64,000 bases of DNA from Lactifluus volemus (taxonomy: Eukaryota; Basidiomycota; Agaricomycetes; Russulales; Russulaceae), in contig WTXI01000095.1 of assembly GCA_022376515.1 (NCBI GenBank), forward strand, positions 1 through 64,000, read 5' to 3'. Below the pieces are notes generated by a model. That model made no database searches, was not told the origin of the DNA, and saw only the letters and a list, made by a program, of their open reading frames with translations. Shown piece after piece: positions 54,812 to 64,000 of this stretch (position 1 is the first letter of the stretch; each line of letters opens with the position of its first letter). Both the position numbers and the translations under genes were made by a program.

Positions 54812-55148
54812 GATTAGTACTAGTAGTACAATGGACTTAGTATCTCAATGAATTGAATTTCCATTTCCACAATCTCAATGTAATGCGTACGCATTATCAG
54901 ATTAGGTACCCTCAATCTCAATAACACAGCAGTGGTCCCATTTCTGAAGCGGTGCCAACTTATCAGAGACCAACAATTTTGGAAATGTGTGTTCATTGCA
55001 TTTTAAGGCACACAAAAACAAAAAAGAAACCACGCAAACATTGTATACAGAACAAAAATTCACACTTGTCCACTTTGCAAAACGATATGATATCAAGTCA
55101 CAATAGACAAACTTTTATGGAATAGTGAAATTGTTTCATTTCAAATTA
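54812..55148. other. Flank of the Tc1 two-gene element, no gene
   Basis: The first ~90 bp parallels the sequence after copy 1 (49,580-49,670). The rest is unassigned, ending in the TA at 55,147-55,148. Confidence 0.4.
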
Positions 55149-55265
55149 CAGCCACTTTCATAAATATGCGGAATCGAATAAATTTTTTTTGGTAGGACCC
55201 CGAAACAGTCTCAGCCACAGAGTGCATCACGGTATCTCCCTGTCTTTGCTCTCTCCATCTGCGTC

Positions 55266-56773
55266 ATGTCTGTCCCCCCGGATAATCTCCCTGAAACCTT
55301 CGAAACTAGATTCATTGCTCAGTTTACTATCTACTCGACAACAAAGGGTGGAAAAGGTAAATCGAAAGAGCTCAAAACCATGAAAAATAAAGAACTCGAC
55401 TTCAAACTCACCGCTGATAACTACATCGAGTTTCTTGAGACTATCCTAAGCAAGCATTCACAGGACAAGTACAAAGTCACAGAGCGGAGGCCATATGCAT
55501 TCAAGTATCTTTATCCACCTTCAAAAGTGTATGTGATTGTTTGTCTTTCCGCTGCATTGCTCACATCCTGTCACAAGTGCCGCAAATGCTGTAGATGTAG
55601 ACGCGAAATTAGACTGGACCGATATGTACAAGGACTTGGCGAGTGCACAGCCCAGAAAGGTCAAAATCTTAGTGGATATGAAGATGGTCAAGCAGTCTTG
55701 TGCCTCAACGTAGGTTTTTATTTGTCTTACAATTATGCATGGATCTAACAACTTATTATTCAGCACAACAGGAGTGACAGGAACAGCGATGATGATGGTG
55801 ACGACAATCACGAAGAGGATGATGAGGTTCGTTTACTGGCTTTTCTCCTTCACAGTCGCTGAGATGGGACAACGCACAGGCCGATTTTGGTGGAGATGGC
55901 ATCACCGAACTTGAGGGCCAGCTCGCTCGGTTCCGCATACTCCTGGAGAAGAAGTGGGGCCATGACCATGACAACTCATGCACCTACTTCCCATCCGACG
56001 CGAGTTATTCACTTCCACTCACCCCATACATGTTGAAGGAATGGGCTCGTGCTCTGGTACATGAATTCTTCGCCTGCATGATTCCTGTCACTAACTGTTG
56101 TAACCAATTCTTTTAGTATGATGGCGCTGACTTAGTCTCGATTTCCGTTCCGCCAAATACCATCGCGTTCGATCCAAACAAACATGCCGCTGTTCTGAAT
56201 CCAGTAGGTCGATCCCACACCAGGACTATCGTAACACAGACACCTGTGGCTGTACCCCAGATTGATCAGTTCTCAGCCATTGTGTCGCTTGTCAAAGACA
56301 TTAGAGTTATCTTGACTCCTACTCCTCGGACTCCACCCCGCAGTGCGCAGCCTAACCCTAACCCCACCATTGGACGGTCACCAGTGCTACTATCTCCGTC
56401 GCAGCTTACCCGATTCCTTTCTCATGCAAAAACCCATCTTGGTGTTCCTGATGCCTTAGTGTACGAATCAACACTCCGTCATAAACATTATGGCCCGGAC
56501 ATCTTACATAAAGTTCAAGACTCAGCCCTCGAGGAGCTTGGTATTCAGCCTGGTGATGTTATACATCTCAAGGAAGGGGCAGTTACCTGGTGGAATAGTC
56601 CTGATGCGAAGCGAAAGAGGGGCAATGAGGAAGTGCCAGACGCACCACCTGCAAAGCGTTTGGTTGCATACGAGAGGAGGTTTGATGATGGAGGTGGAAA
56701 CCGATTTTGGGGACCTCCTATGGTCGAAGGTGACGCGTTTGATGCCCCGGACGTCCCGGGAGAGAAAATGTAG
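55266..56773 (+). CDS. SAM-like-domain passenger protein, five exons
   Basis: Predicted 435-residue protein: exons 55,266-55,528, 55,578-55,709, 55,772-55,826, 55,856-56,056, 56,117-56,773, all GT-AG, first donor GTATGT. N-terminal ~90 residues: MSVPPDNLPETFETRFIAQF and ELDFKLTADNYIEFLETILS. Middle: acidic NSDDDGDDNHEEDDE, then ITELEGQLARFRILLEKKWG and DADLVSISVPP-like PPNTIAFDPNKHAAVLNP. Near the C-terminus (about residues 325-390) a SAM-like fold: LTRFLSHAKTHLGVPDALVY, YGPDILHKVQDSALEELGIQ, PGDVIHLKEGAVTWWN, followed by a basic KRKRGNEE patch. I recall this SAM-like family as abundant in Agaricomycetes. No stop or frameshift. It may bind protein or DNA ends; its role in transposition is unknown. 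Confidence 0.75.
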
Positions 56774-56979
56774 TTCAAGTGCGAGGCTCGCGACGCCTGG
56801 TTTCCCATACCCCAAGGTTATATTGTCGTTCAAGGTGATGGTGATGTGAACTGATTGCAATCTCCGAGTCGTCTTCCTTATGCATGTTTCATATCATCAA
56901 TGTATATACATTTTACAGTCCCACAACATCCATATCAAAGATCTTTACAAACAACATAGTAATTACAATACTAGACAGT

Positions 56980-58037
56980 CTAGACTATATAGCCGGATGC
57001 CTTGAAATACCCAGTCGCTTTTGCGGGCGTGATGTTATGACATGCTCGATCTATGACGCTCAGGGACTTATCTTGCCAGTTCCGCCGCAGAAATGCTTTG
57101 ATGGATGAGAAGGCTTGCTCGATCGGATTATAATCGGGAGAATACGGAGGCAAAAAGATGAGCTTGCATTCTGGAAAGCACAGGTGAGTATTCGCCCGAG
57201 CATGCTCAAGAAGATGGGCATACGGGCTTCATCTTCAACAAGCTGTCTAATCTCCTCCGAGTGATGAATGCGACAATTGTCCAGAATCAGAACGCTACGA
57301 GGCCCAGGGTAGGGGTTGGCGAGGGGTATCTATGGGAACGTCAACTAGAGACAACAAATTGAAGGGAACAAACTTACTACCAGCTCACGCAGGAACTCGA
57401 CAAACCTCTCACTCGTCACTGATCCTTCGATGATATCATGTGCAATGATACCATCTAATGTAAGGATTGGGAGAATGGAGAACCTCTTCCCTCGAACAAA
57501 GCACTTTCGTTGCACACATTGGGTTCCCTGGCGGGACCAGCCCTTGCGCCTGTTGGGTGTCCGTTCATCTTTTGAGGCTTCATCACCGAACATCAACATG
57601 TTCGGATCTGTCACAAGGTCTGTGATGCGATTCATAAAAACGGCACAATGACGCTCGTTGCGCTCTAAGGCTTTTCCCGAAATGTCCTTGTGCGTGAAGT
57701 GAAGTTGGCGAAGCGTGCGAGTCAACGTAGGAATGGAGACCTTGACCCCACGGCGCTGGAGTAGCTGTTGTTGTACTTCGTCCAAGTACACGGTGTGCTG
57801 CTGATCGAGTAAAGCACGAATGAATAACAAGTCTATGGATGAGAGATTTCAACGGCGCTGGTGTTTCTGAGCATGAATATTGTGAGTCACACCGTATGAA
57901 CAATGCAGTTGAAGGGTGGAATAGACTAGAGTTTTCTTTATGTTGAGGATGGCACAAATCTTCCTGACAGGAAAGCCATGCTCGTAGTGAAGGGCTGGGA
58001 TACGAGCTTTCAGGTCTCGTGAAACATGAGGGGCCAT
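56980..58037 (-). pseudogene. Tc1/mariner-type DD35E transposase, one in-frame stop
   Basis: Exons 58,037-57,378, 57,329-57,224, 57,170-56,980 on the minus strand; joined length 318 codons before the stop. N-terminal helix-turn-helix: APHVSRDLKARIPALHYEHG, VRKICAILNIKKTLVYSTL. Then VYLDEVQQQLLQRRGVKVSI, and the DDE core: MFGDEASKDERT, SVLILDNCRIHHSEEI, PPYSPDYNPIEQAFSSIKAF, with 35 residues between the second Asp and Glu after splicing. The only lesion I find is a TGA at 57,851-57,849, between the DNA-binding and linker parts, explainable as CGA to TGA. Splice sites (GTAAGT, GTATGC donors) look functional. With that stop the copy would need help in trans or read-through. Confidence 0.85.
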
Positions 58038-58292
58038 GTTCAAGTGTAAGTCACAGTTACGCGTCGAGACAGCTTCAGGCTTAGACAGTTTTGGGGTCCT
58101 ACCAAAAAAAATTTATTCGATTCCGCATATTTATGAAAGTGGCTGTAATAAAAACAAAACTCGAACAACGCTCAGACTAACGCTGCAAAGACAATTTCAC
58201 AAATATAGAATATGATCATCCAAAACAGACATTTTACAAAAAAAGCAAACAAAGTAGTCCAACACAGCATTGTGAAAAAGAGAGACAACATC

Positions 58293-59406
58293 TTACATGT
58301 AGTACATTGAACGTTTTCTCTTCAAATGTTTGATTAGGGACACGAGCTCTTTATTGGAACCATCTTCATCAACATCTGTGAGTACATCGTCATAAATTCC
58401 ACCTTCTTTTACCCTTCCTTTAGCATTATGACCTTTCTTCGGACTTGGACTCGGAGAAGGTGACACGATCACAGTAGCTTTGGAAGGAGTTCCCCAATAA
58501 AATACAAGATCACCTGTAGAGTGTAAGCAAAAAAATGTTTGCTTGCCTTTCAAAAGAAAGGGTAAGATCAAACCTTTAGAAGGAGAAGAAAGTGAAGAAA
58601 GCGAAGAGGACTCGGACTTCAAAAACACAACTTCTTTGACCTTAACGCAAATACGTTCTCTCTTGTCTGGAGCATTGACAACCAGCGAACCCATATAAAG
58701 ACAACCTAATTGCCAATAAGAAAAAACAAATTTAAAGCAAAATAAAACAAACCAAGAACAGTAACTGGTGTGTTCAGATACGGTACCTGACCACCATTTA
58801 AGAAGCAAGTATTCATCAGAAATTCACATAAGTGGTAAACAGGTCGCGTTGAAGACATCCAGTATTGTGAAATGTCCAAAACAAATGTTCGATGCTCTGA
58901 AATTTCTCATCCCGCCTACATGAGATGAAAACAAATCAATTGAATCACTTTATGAAAGAAGAACATGATATACAAAACCACTAATTGATATCAATAGTGG
59001 GGTAGCTGGCAGTCTATCTTCTATGAGGACGGGGGAGAACTAACAAACATTAGAACTCTTTAAGTAGAGCCGCAATAAATAATAAAACAGAAAGAAAGAA
59101 ACGAACAATGATTACATCGATTTGAAACAGATAATCATCTCTGTTGAATTCATCACCAATCAGGGTGTCTTTATCAACCATCGACATCTTGCCCGAGACA
59201 ATATAAATACCTTCATCAAAAGTGTAGCATGTGTTGAACGGAACAAAGAAATAAACCAATGCTTTACAGCATATCACTTGACCGTGATTGTCTTGCTTCA
59301 CAAAAACCTCGGCGTCATAGGTCCTAACACATGCTTTGTCTGAAGGCATAACATTCCGTGGATTTGTACATGGAAATACACCCGAAATTGAAGACAATCC
59401 TGTCAT
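58293..59406 (-). CDS. Agaricomycete multicopy hypothetical protein, multi-exon
   Basis: Minus-strand gene. Likely start ATG 59,406: MTGLSSISGVFPCTNPRNVM, then VRTYDAEVFVKQDNHGQVIC, YFFVPFNTCYTFDEGIYIVS, GKMSMVDKDTLIGDEFNRDD. Downstream exons: HRTFVLDISQYWMSSTRPVY (~58,800-58,910), LNTPVTVLGLFYFALNLFFL (~58,730-58,790), GSLVVNAPDKRERICVKVKE with a Ser tail (~58,580-58,690), and GDLVFYWGTPSKATVIVSPS to the stop at 58,293 (HLKRKRSMYYM). The first part has a beta-rich OB-fold look (strand-turn pattern, VFVKQD.GQVIC...V.GKMS). I recall related 'hypothetical proteins' from Agaricomycetes but no function. Exon borders after the first are approximate, and damage in between is possible. Confidence 0.45.
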
Positions 59407-60680
59407 GGAGAAATTTGTGAAAATAACAGAAAGCGAAGAGACCAAGATGGGAGAGACCAAGATGGAGTAAAATGCACATTCCTCGCAATGCCGTAGATAT
59501 AGCAAAAGAAGTACCATAAATGATGCTCCAAGCCACAATTGCAATTACATCGGATCATACACAAACACTATTCAATTTCAAAGACATGCAGATGGAAGAG
59601 ACCAACATGAAGTAAAATGCACACTCCTCACGACGCCTAGATATTAGGGTCGTTTATGGGTAACAAAATCATCGCTTTCCAGAGTGATTTCGAAAGTGAT
59701 TTCGGATTGGAGATGTTCACTTAGATGCCCAGAAAAATAAACATTTAAAACAGTCAAAAGCAACAAAAGCAATTTCTTAACTTTGATCAGCCACAAGAAA
59801 CTGAATTCGAGTGTGGCACTTCAAGTGCTCTTTGAATTTGGCTACGTGTGGCATCACGATAGGGCCCCCCTTCTGATCACTCCATTTTCTCACTCAATTC
59901 TCACTTAACCACCACAAAACTTAGCCTACAGTATCTAGTACCATATCTAAATATATACCATGCATTTTAGTTTAATAGAAATCGTGGTGTGCAGTGAAAT
60001 GGAAAATAGCATGTTTGTCTCACCTGCCTGAGTCGGAGTTCACACTTAGCATTCATTGTGGCCTGGCAGTGCATAGGGATGTAGGTTGATTTTCAAAGCC
60101 CACAGGGGTTGCCGAGTGTCCTGAGCTTGAAAGCACAAAAGGGATTTTGCGATATTTCAAAGTGATTACGGGTTACAAATTAATTTAAAATAAAAAGTAA
60201 GTACATGTCTTCAGCTGAAATTACGTTTGAAATTACTCCAGAAAGCGACAATTTTGTCAACGACCCTATTGAAAAGCAGGAACCGTAAATGAAACTCCAA
60301 GCGTCAGCTGAAATTACGTCTCAGATCATGCACAAACACTAAGTGACAGCATGAATGAACTATGCTGAATAAGGATATCTTATCACAACACAGAAGAATC
60401 CAACAGCCATCCTGAAAACGACTTTATTGACACGACACCCAAAAAGAAAGGCTACATAACTCCAAAAAACACTGTCAGGGCAAAACATCGCATTGCAACA
60501 CATTCAAGACATTAAAAAAAAGTTACAAAACACATATCCCAAGTTTAAAAGCAGTAAAATCATTGTTGTGAAAATGAGCGAGACTTGTTATGCGAGAAAA
60601 CATCCAAAAGATAAGTTACATCTTGATGGGTTCTCATCCTGGGAAAATTCATAAACACATATAAATTTATAGTACTTAGT
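59407..60680. other. No gene recognised; diverged MITE-like stretch
   Basis: About 59,855-60,000 resembles the inside of the 602-883 element (GATCACTCCATTTTCTCACT, TCACTTAACCACCACAAAAC). A direct near-repeat AGACCAAGATGGAGTAAAATG/AGACCAACATGAAGTAAAATG occurs near 59,455 and 59,598, each followed by CACA(T/C)TCCTC. No coding exon is recognised. Confidence 0.4.
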
Positions 60681-60750
60681 CTTAGATTAGATTAGATTAG
60701 ATTAGATTAGATTAGATTAGATTAGATTAGATTAGATTAGATTAGATTAG
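60681..60750 (+). repeat. (GATTA)14 microsatellite
   Basis: Fourteen nearly perfect AGATT/GATTA pentamers. It does not resemble the fungal telomere repeat TTAGGG. Confidence 0.9.
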
Positions 60751-60759
60751 AAGGAACAC

Positions 60760-61393
60760 ACAATCTCAATGCAATGCATGTGCATTTTTAAATAAGGAAA
60801 ATCCGGCAAAGGCTGCAACGATAGCGATAACATTCTCTCACAAACTCAAGCTCACTCATGCACGTGAGAAAAACAATGGCAACGGCCGCAATGATATTGA
60901 TGACACTCCCACGCGAGAACCCTCACTCGGGCGTGTGTGAAAAATGTTGGCAATGGCCACAACAATATCAATGACACTTCCACGCAAGAAACCTCACTTG
61001 CACACATGTGAAAAAAATGTCGGCAACAGCAATGGCCACAACGATATTGATGACACTAGAGACCTCACTCACTCACGCGTGAAAAATGCTGACAACAGCT
61101 GCAACGATAGCAATGACATTACATTACCACGCAAAGCCCAGCTATCTGCAATATTGCAGTGATTTTTTCCACACACTCAATCAATACACGTGCATATTAT
61201 AATAAAGTAGATTAAAGTATTAATAAGGCAAATACATCAACACATAAAGGCACAGAAAACTCTGCAGTCAACGCAGCCGTGCTGAGATGCAGCAATGATA
61301 TCGATAACATTCCCACAGGGGGGGGGGGGGGGGGGCAAAATCCCACTCAGAAAATTGGCATAAAACCTCGTTCTCTAAAGAGAACTCGGAAAG
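60760..61393 (-). mobile_element. Inverted copy of the minisatellite-bearing element end
   Basis: Read on the minus strand from 61,393 it gives TCCGAGTTCTCTTTAGAG, then TTTTATGCC, GAGTGGGATTTTGCCCCC and ATGTTATCGATATC, the same order as the left end of the insert at 11,480. Four ~70-bp units (about 60,800-61,130) are related to the 82-bp repeat there. A G run (~61,318-61,335) corresponds to the C run at 11,531. The other end of this copy was not identified. Confidence 0.65.
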
Positions 61394-61601
61394 TTATGAT
61401 GAAGCAGCTATTTGACAGTCCATATAGTACAGCTACACACCACCCAATTCCAGCAGTTGATTGAGCTCAGGTTCAATGCTGTGCTTGCAGATGTGGTTAA
61501 TGTGGTGGACATAGGCATAGGCAGTGAACATTTTGTAGCAACCCAAGGCTATCTATTGTAGTTGAACTCATGTTTCTACCCTTGAAAATACTGTGTGACT
61601 C

Positions 61602-63166
61602 TTAAGTTAGACCTGGATAACATCCATTTAGCCCTCCAAAGTCCACATCTGGCAGTCCATACTGCATGTCCACACCAGCAACTGCACCACCCAAACTACC
61701 GAATCTGCTACCATGGGTGTTTCCACCACCATTAAAGTTTGCATTGTTACCAGCCTTTGCCTGTGCAAGCTTGATTTCAAGCTGAAGTTTAGCCAGCATG
61801 TTCGCTTCCTTCTCACACTTGCACTGGTGATCCTTCTCCTGCATGTGTTCTTTGGCTGCCAGTTAATGTTCCTCAGCAGCAATGCATTCTTTCTCATGCT
61901 CCCAGGTACCTGCAATTTCCTTCTTCTTCTTCTTTACTGTTAATGACATCATCTTGTAATCTTGTTGCTTTGATGCAAGCTCAACCATGTGCAATTCACA
62001 TGCATCTGTCTCAACTTTGAAAGCTTTGAGATGTCCTTGCTTCAAGGTAGATTGTGGAGGTCTTGAGGTAGATGTAGCACATTTATGAGATGATTGCATC
62101 AAAATGGATGGTGCTTGAGAGTGAGAGTTGACAAAGGTAGGCATTGAGCGAGAGGGTGTGGCACCTTGACCATCCAACCCAAGCTCAGTGTCAGCTGGTG
62201 TGTAGTTATGTCCACCATCACTCTGTTCATCGTTATAAAAGAGAGGTGCTATGTCGTCCCATAAATCAGGTGTAATCAGGTGTTTCGATGTGTTTGGCAC
62301 CCAAGCCATCCAACACCCCTTCAGATCTCCCACCTGTAATATGCTGCATTGCCTTAGCTACAAGATCTTGCCCTGGTTTAGAAGAGGCTGTTCAAGGATT
62401 GAAATTTGGCAGTGTCCTCCAGAATCCATGCAAATGAGACCAGAATGGAAAGCTCTGCTCAAGCTGGGCTGTTCACCTGTCAGTTCCTTGGCATCTTCAA
62501 CAAACGCAGCACATACCAATCTTGTTTGACAGCTCAGAACCCTCAGCGATCTCCTCAGCCTTCAAGCCAGCTTCTGTCTGGCCTATTTTGTTGTTAAATT
62601 CATGGTACTTGGTCTTTAGCCTGGTAGATGCATTATCGTCATGCATGAAATCAGTGAGTGAGAAATATACAAAAAGAGGGAACTCACATTCTGAGGTGGT
62701 TTTCAATCACCTTTACATACTTGTCAGGGTCAACCTTGAATTCCTCACAGATGTCCAATTTGGCATCAACAGAGAACATAGCTGTTGCAATCTGAAGGTG
62801 GTAGATAGTCTTTGAGCCAGATGCTATTCATCGCCTTCACTGTCCTTTTTGAGTGTCTTGGCTTGAGTCAGAAAACAGTTTCTGCTGGTCTTCAGTATTC
62901 TGATCAAGCCAGTCAAGTAGCTTATCAGTGTGTGAGAGGTCACTTCAGGTGACTTGGCCAGGGCCAGGGCTCTTGTGAGGTTGTTTCGCTGATGATTCCT
63001 CTTCAGTATCTGATAGTGTCTCATCTTCTGATGTCAGTGTGAAGGAACCCTTCTTTCCTTTACAGCCATAAGAGGAGCTAGCAGAAGCTTTGGTAATAGA
63101 GAAAGTGTTCGTGGTTGTAGCTTTGCCACATTTGGAAGAGGAGGGGGCTTTCTGCCTTTTCGACAT
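61602..63166 (-). pseudogene. SANT/MADF-like nuclear protein, decayed
   Basis: Minus-strand gene with ATG at 63,166 (MSKRQKAPSSSKCGKATTTN) and stop at 61,602. Parts in order: Ser/Lys-rich N-terminus; SDLSHTDKLLDWLDQNTEDQ...KLFSDSSQ; KTIYHLQIATAMFSVDAKLD; YVKVIENHLRM (GTGAGT donor at 62,687); LKTKYHEFNNKIGQTEAGLK (62,620-62,517, GTATGT donor); PGQDLVAKAMQHIT; a Ser/Thr-rich stretch; a Lys/Glu coiled-coil-like helix (VKKKKKEIAGTWEHEKE...CEKEANMLAKLQLEIKLAQA); a Gly/Asn-rich end. TGA at 62,947-62,945 and two more TGAs ~100 bases on, a frameshift after 62,476 and a TAA near 61,866 inactivate it. The layout resembles the SANT/MADF-like partner proteins of fungal Harbinger-type transposons, but that is an inference and no Harbinger nuclease is in the window. 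Confidence 0.45.
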
Positions 63167-63527
63167 TGACAGGGACTGCTAGCTGAAGAGAACCCATTTA
63201 TGTAGTCACAGATTCGCATCACAGAATTCAAACTCTGATTGAACAATAATGGGGAGCATAATGGGTACTTTCCATAATGGGGATGCTCAGTATCCATTAT
63301 CCAAAAATGGTCATTTTATTCGGTCCATTAACCCTCCATTCTAAAATAATGGGCTCAAAAATGAAGTAATAATGGACATTTAATGGTACAATAATGCTTG
63401 CTGTGAATGACCCTAATATAAGGGAAACAACAGCTTAGAGATATGCATAGGGTCAGTGTTGGTTGAACTGAAACACAAGCTGAGAGGCCCTACAATGGTA
63501 CTCACAGGTGTACTAGGTAATCTTAGG

Positions 63528-63667
63528 CATCAGAAAAACCCAACTGTGCTTAAGGGTGCTTGATGGTTCTTAATGGTTCTTAACCTTCTTATTAATCCCA
63601 GTACTGGGATTAATAAGAAGGTTAAGAACTATTAAGCACCCTTAAGCACAATTGGGTTTTCCTGATG
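63528..63667 (+). mobile_element. Second palindromic MITE family, 140 bp, GG duplication
   Basis: Near-perfect palindrome, CATCAGAAAAACCCAA to TTGGGTTTTCCTGATG, with the centre CCAGTACTGG. GG occurs on both sides (63,526-63,527 and 63,668-63,669). It shares the CATCAG(G/A)AAAACCCA terminus, but not the interior, with the 171-bp family. Confidence 0.88.
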
Positions 63668-64000
63668 GGCTCATGGTACCCTTTGCCAGTGTGCCCATTT
63701 TTGCAGGAGTCAAGCCAAGGTCACTGTACTGTCCTTGTAAATTAAAGATTCTAGCCCTCCAAGCAAGGTTTCTGCTGACAAGGTTGGCACTTTTAGTAAG
63801 CTAATTAAGCACAGCCTAAGCAAAATTTAAGTAAGACCTAATAAAGTATCTTTCACATTTCTAAAGGGCTTTCATATCTTTAATCACACAAGAATTTGAG
63901 CATAAATCATGTATATTTCAGACAAACTACTACATCAATAACTATCTAGGTATGTACTAATCCAGTTCCACAGGCCTTGGTGCAACAGCCCTGGCAGGGG
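63668..64000. other. Window end, no gene recognised
   Basis: About 330 bp without motif or repeat that I can place. Confidence 0.35.

Larger units (their letters stand above)
55149..58145. mobile_element. Two-gene Tc1/mariner-type element, 2,997 bp
   Basis: Begins CAGCCACTTTCATAAATATG and ends with its complement. The first 53 bases are identical in inverted orientation, and similarity fades over the next ~15. TA flanks both ends (55,147-55,148 and 58,146-58,147). Inside are two convergent genes: a plus-strand SAM-like protein (55,266-56,773) and a minus-strand DDE transposase (58,037-56,980), with about 200 bp between their stops. Perfect long ends and an open passenger suggest recent arrival. 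Confidence 0.9.

Noticed and set aside
57430..57651. Plus-strand frame opposite the DD35E transposase
   Set aside because: It is the antisense shadow of conserved DDE-core codons.
60681..60750. Telomere-like repeat
   Set aside because: The unit is GATTA rather than TTAGGG, only 70 bp long, and lies inside transposon debris.

Overview
The window looks like nuclear DNA of a mushroom-forming fungus (Basidiomycota, Agaricomycetes). Three things point there: intron-dense genes with ~50-nt introns, the transposon families present (Plavaka, Tc1/mariner, chromodomain Ty3 elements), and multicopy protein families (DUF6532-like, DUF6698-like, a SAM-like family) that I know only from Agaricomycetes. 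No rRNA, tRNA or CRISPR was found.

Positions 1-9,400 are ordinary gene space: a dual-specificity phosphatase (minus), a Rho1-type GTPase and a Mep2-like ammonium transporter (both plus), all reconstructable exon by exon, plus one 282-bp inverted-repeat element.

From about 9.8 kb to the end almost everything is transposon or transposon-associated, heavily nested. In order: a retrocopied sequence with 12-bp target duplications (9,858-11,170); a palindromic MITE split by a ~3.5-kb repeat-rich insert (11,198-15,063); LTR remnant, minisatellite and LINE fragments (15-20 kb), the LINE cut by a 2.5-kb TA-flanked inverted-repeat element that itself holds a solo LTR carrying two MITEs; a decayed multi-exon gene with a 520-bp CAAAAA tract (21-24 kb); a 2.5-kb purine/pyrimidine hairpin (24-26.5 kb); a solo LTR with an intact Tc1 element inside (27-29 kb); a multicopy-family gene cut by another solo LTR (29.5-30.8 kb).

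The centre (31,425-46,175) is a Plavaka-type DNA transposon with a near-complete transposase and a divergent DUF6532-like passenger gene. A coding exon of the passenger is broken by an 8.5-kb chromodomain Ty3 (Tf1/sushi-type) retrotransposon with two nearly identical 935-bp LTRs and 5-bp duplications. Plavaka and the ~171-bp palindromic MITEs share the terminus CATCAGGAAAA and 2-bp target duplications, so the MITEs are probably mobilised by this transposase class.

From 46 to 55 kb there are two decayed DUF6698-like copies, a non-autonomous hAT insertion with an 8-bp duplication, and more MITEs. Positions 55,149-58,145 hold a second Tc1/mariner element, with 53-bp identical inverted repeats, carrying two convergent genes: a DD35E transposase (one in-frame stop) and an open five-exon SAM-like passenger. 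The end of the window holds another multicopy hypothetical gene, satellite-like repeats, a decayed SANT/MADF-like gene and a second MITE family. Most nonsense codons in the broken genes are explainable by C:G to T:A transitions.
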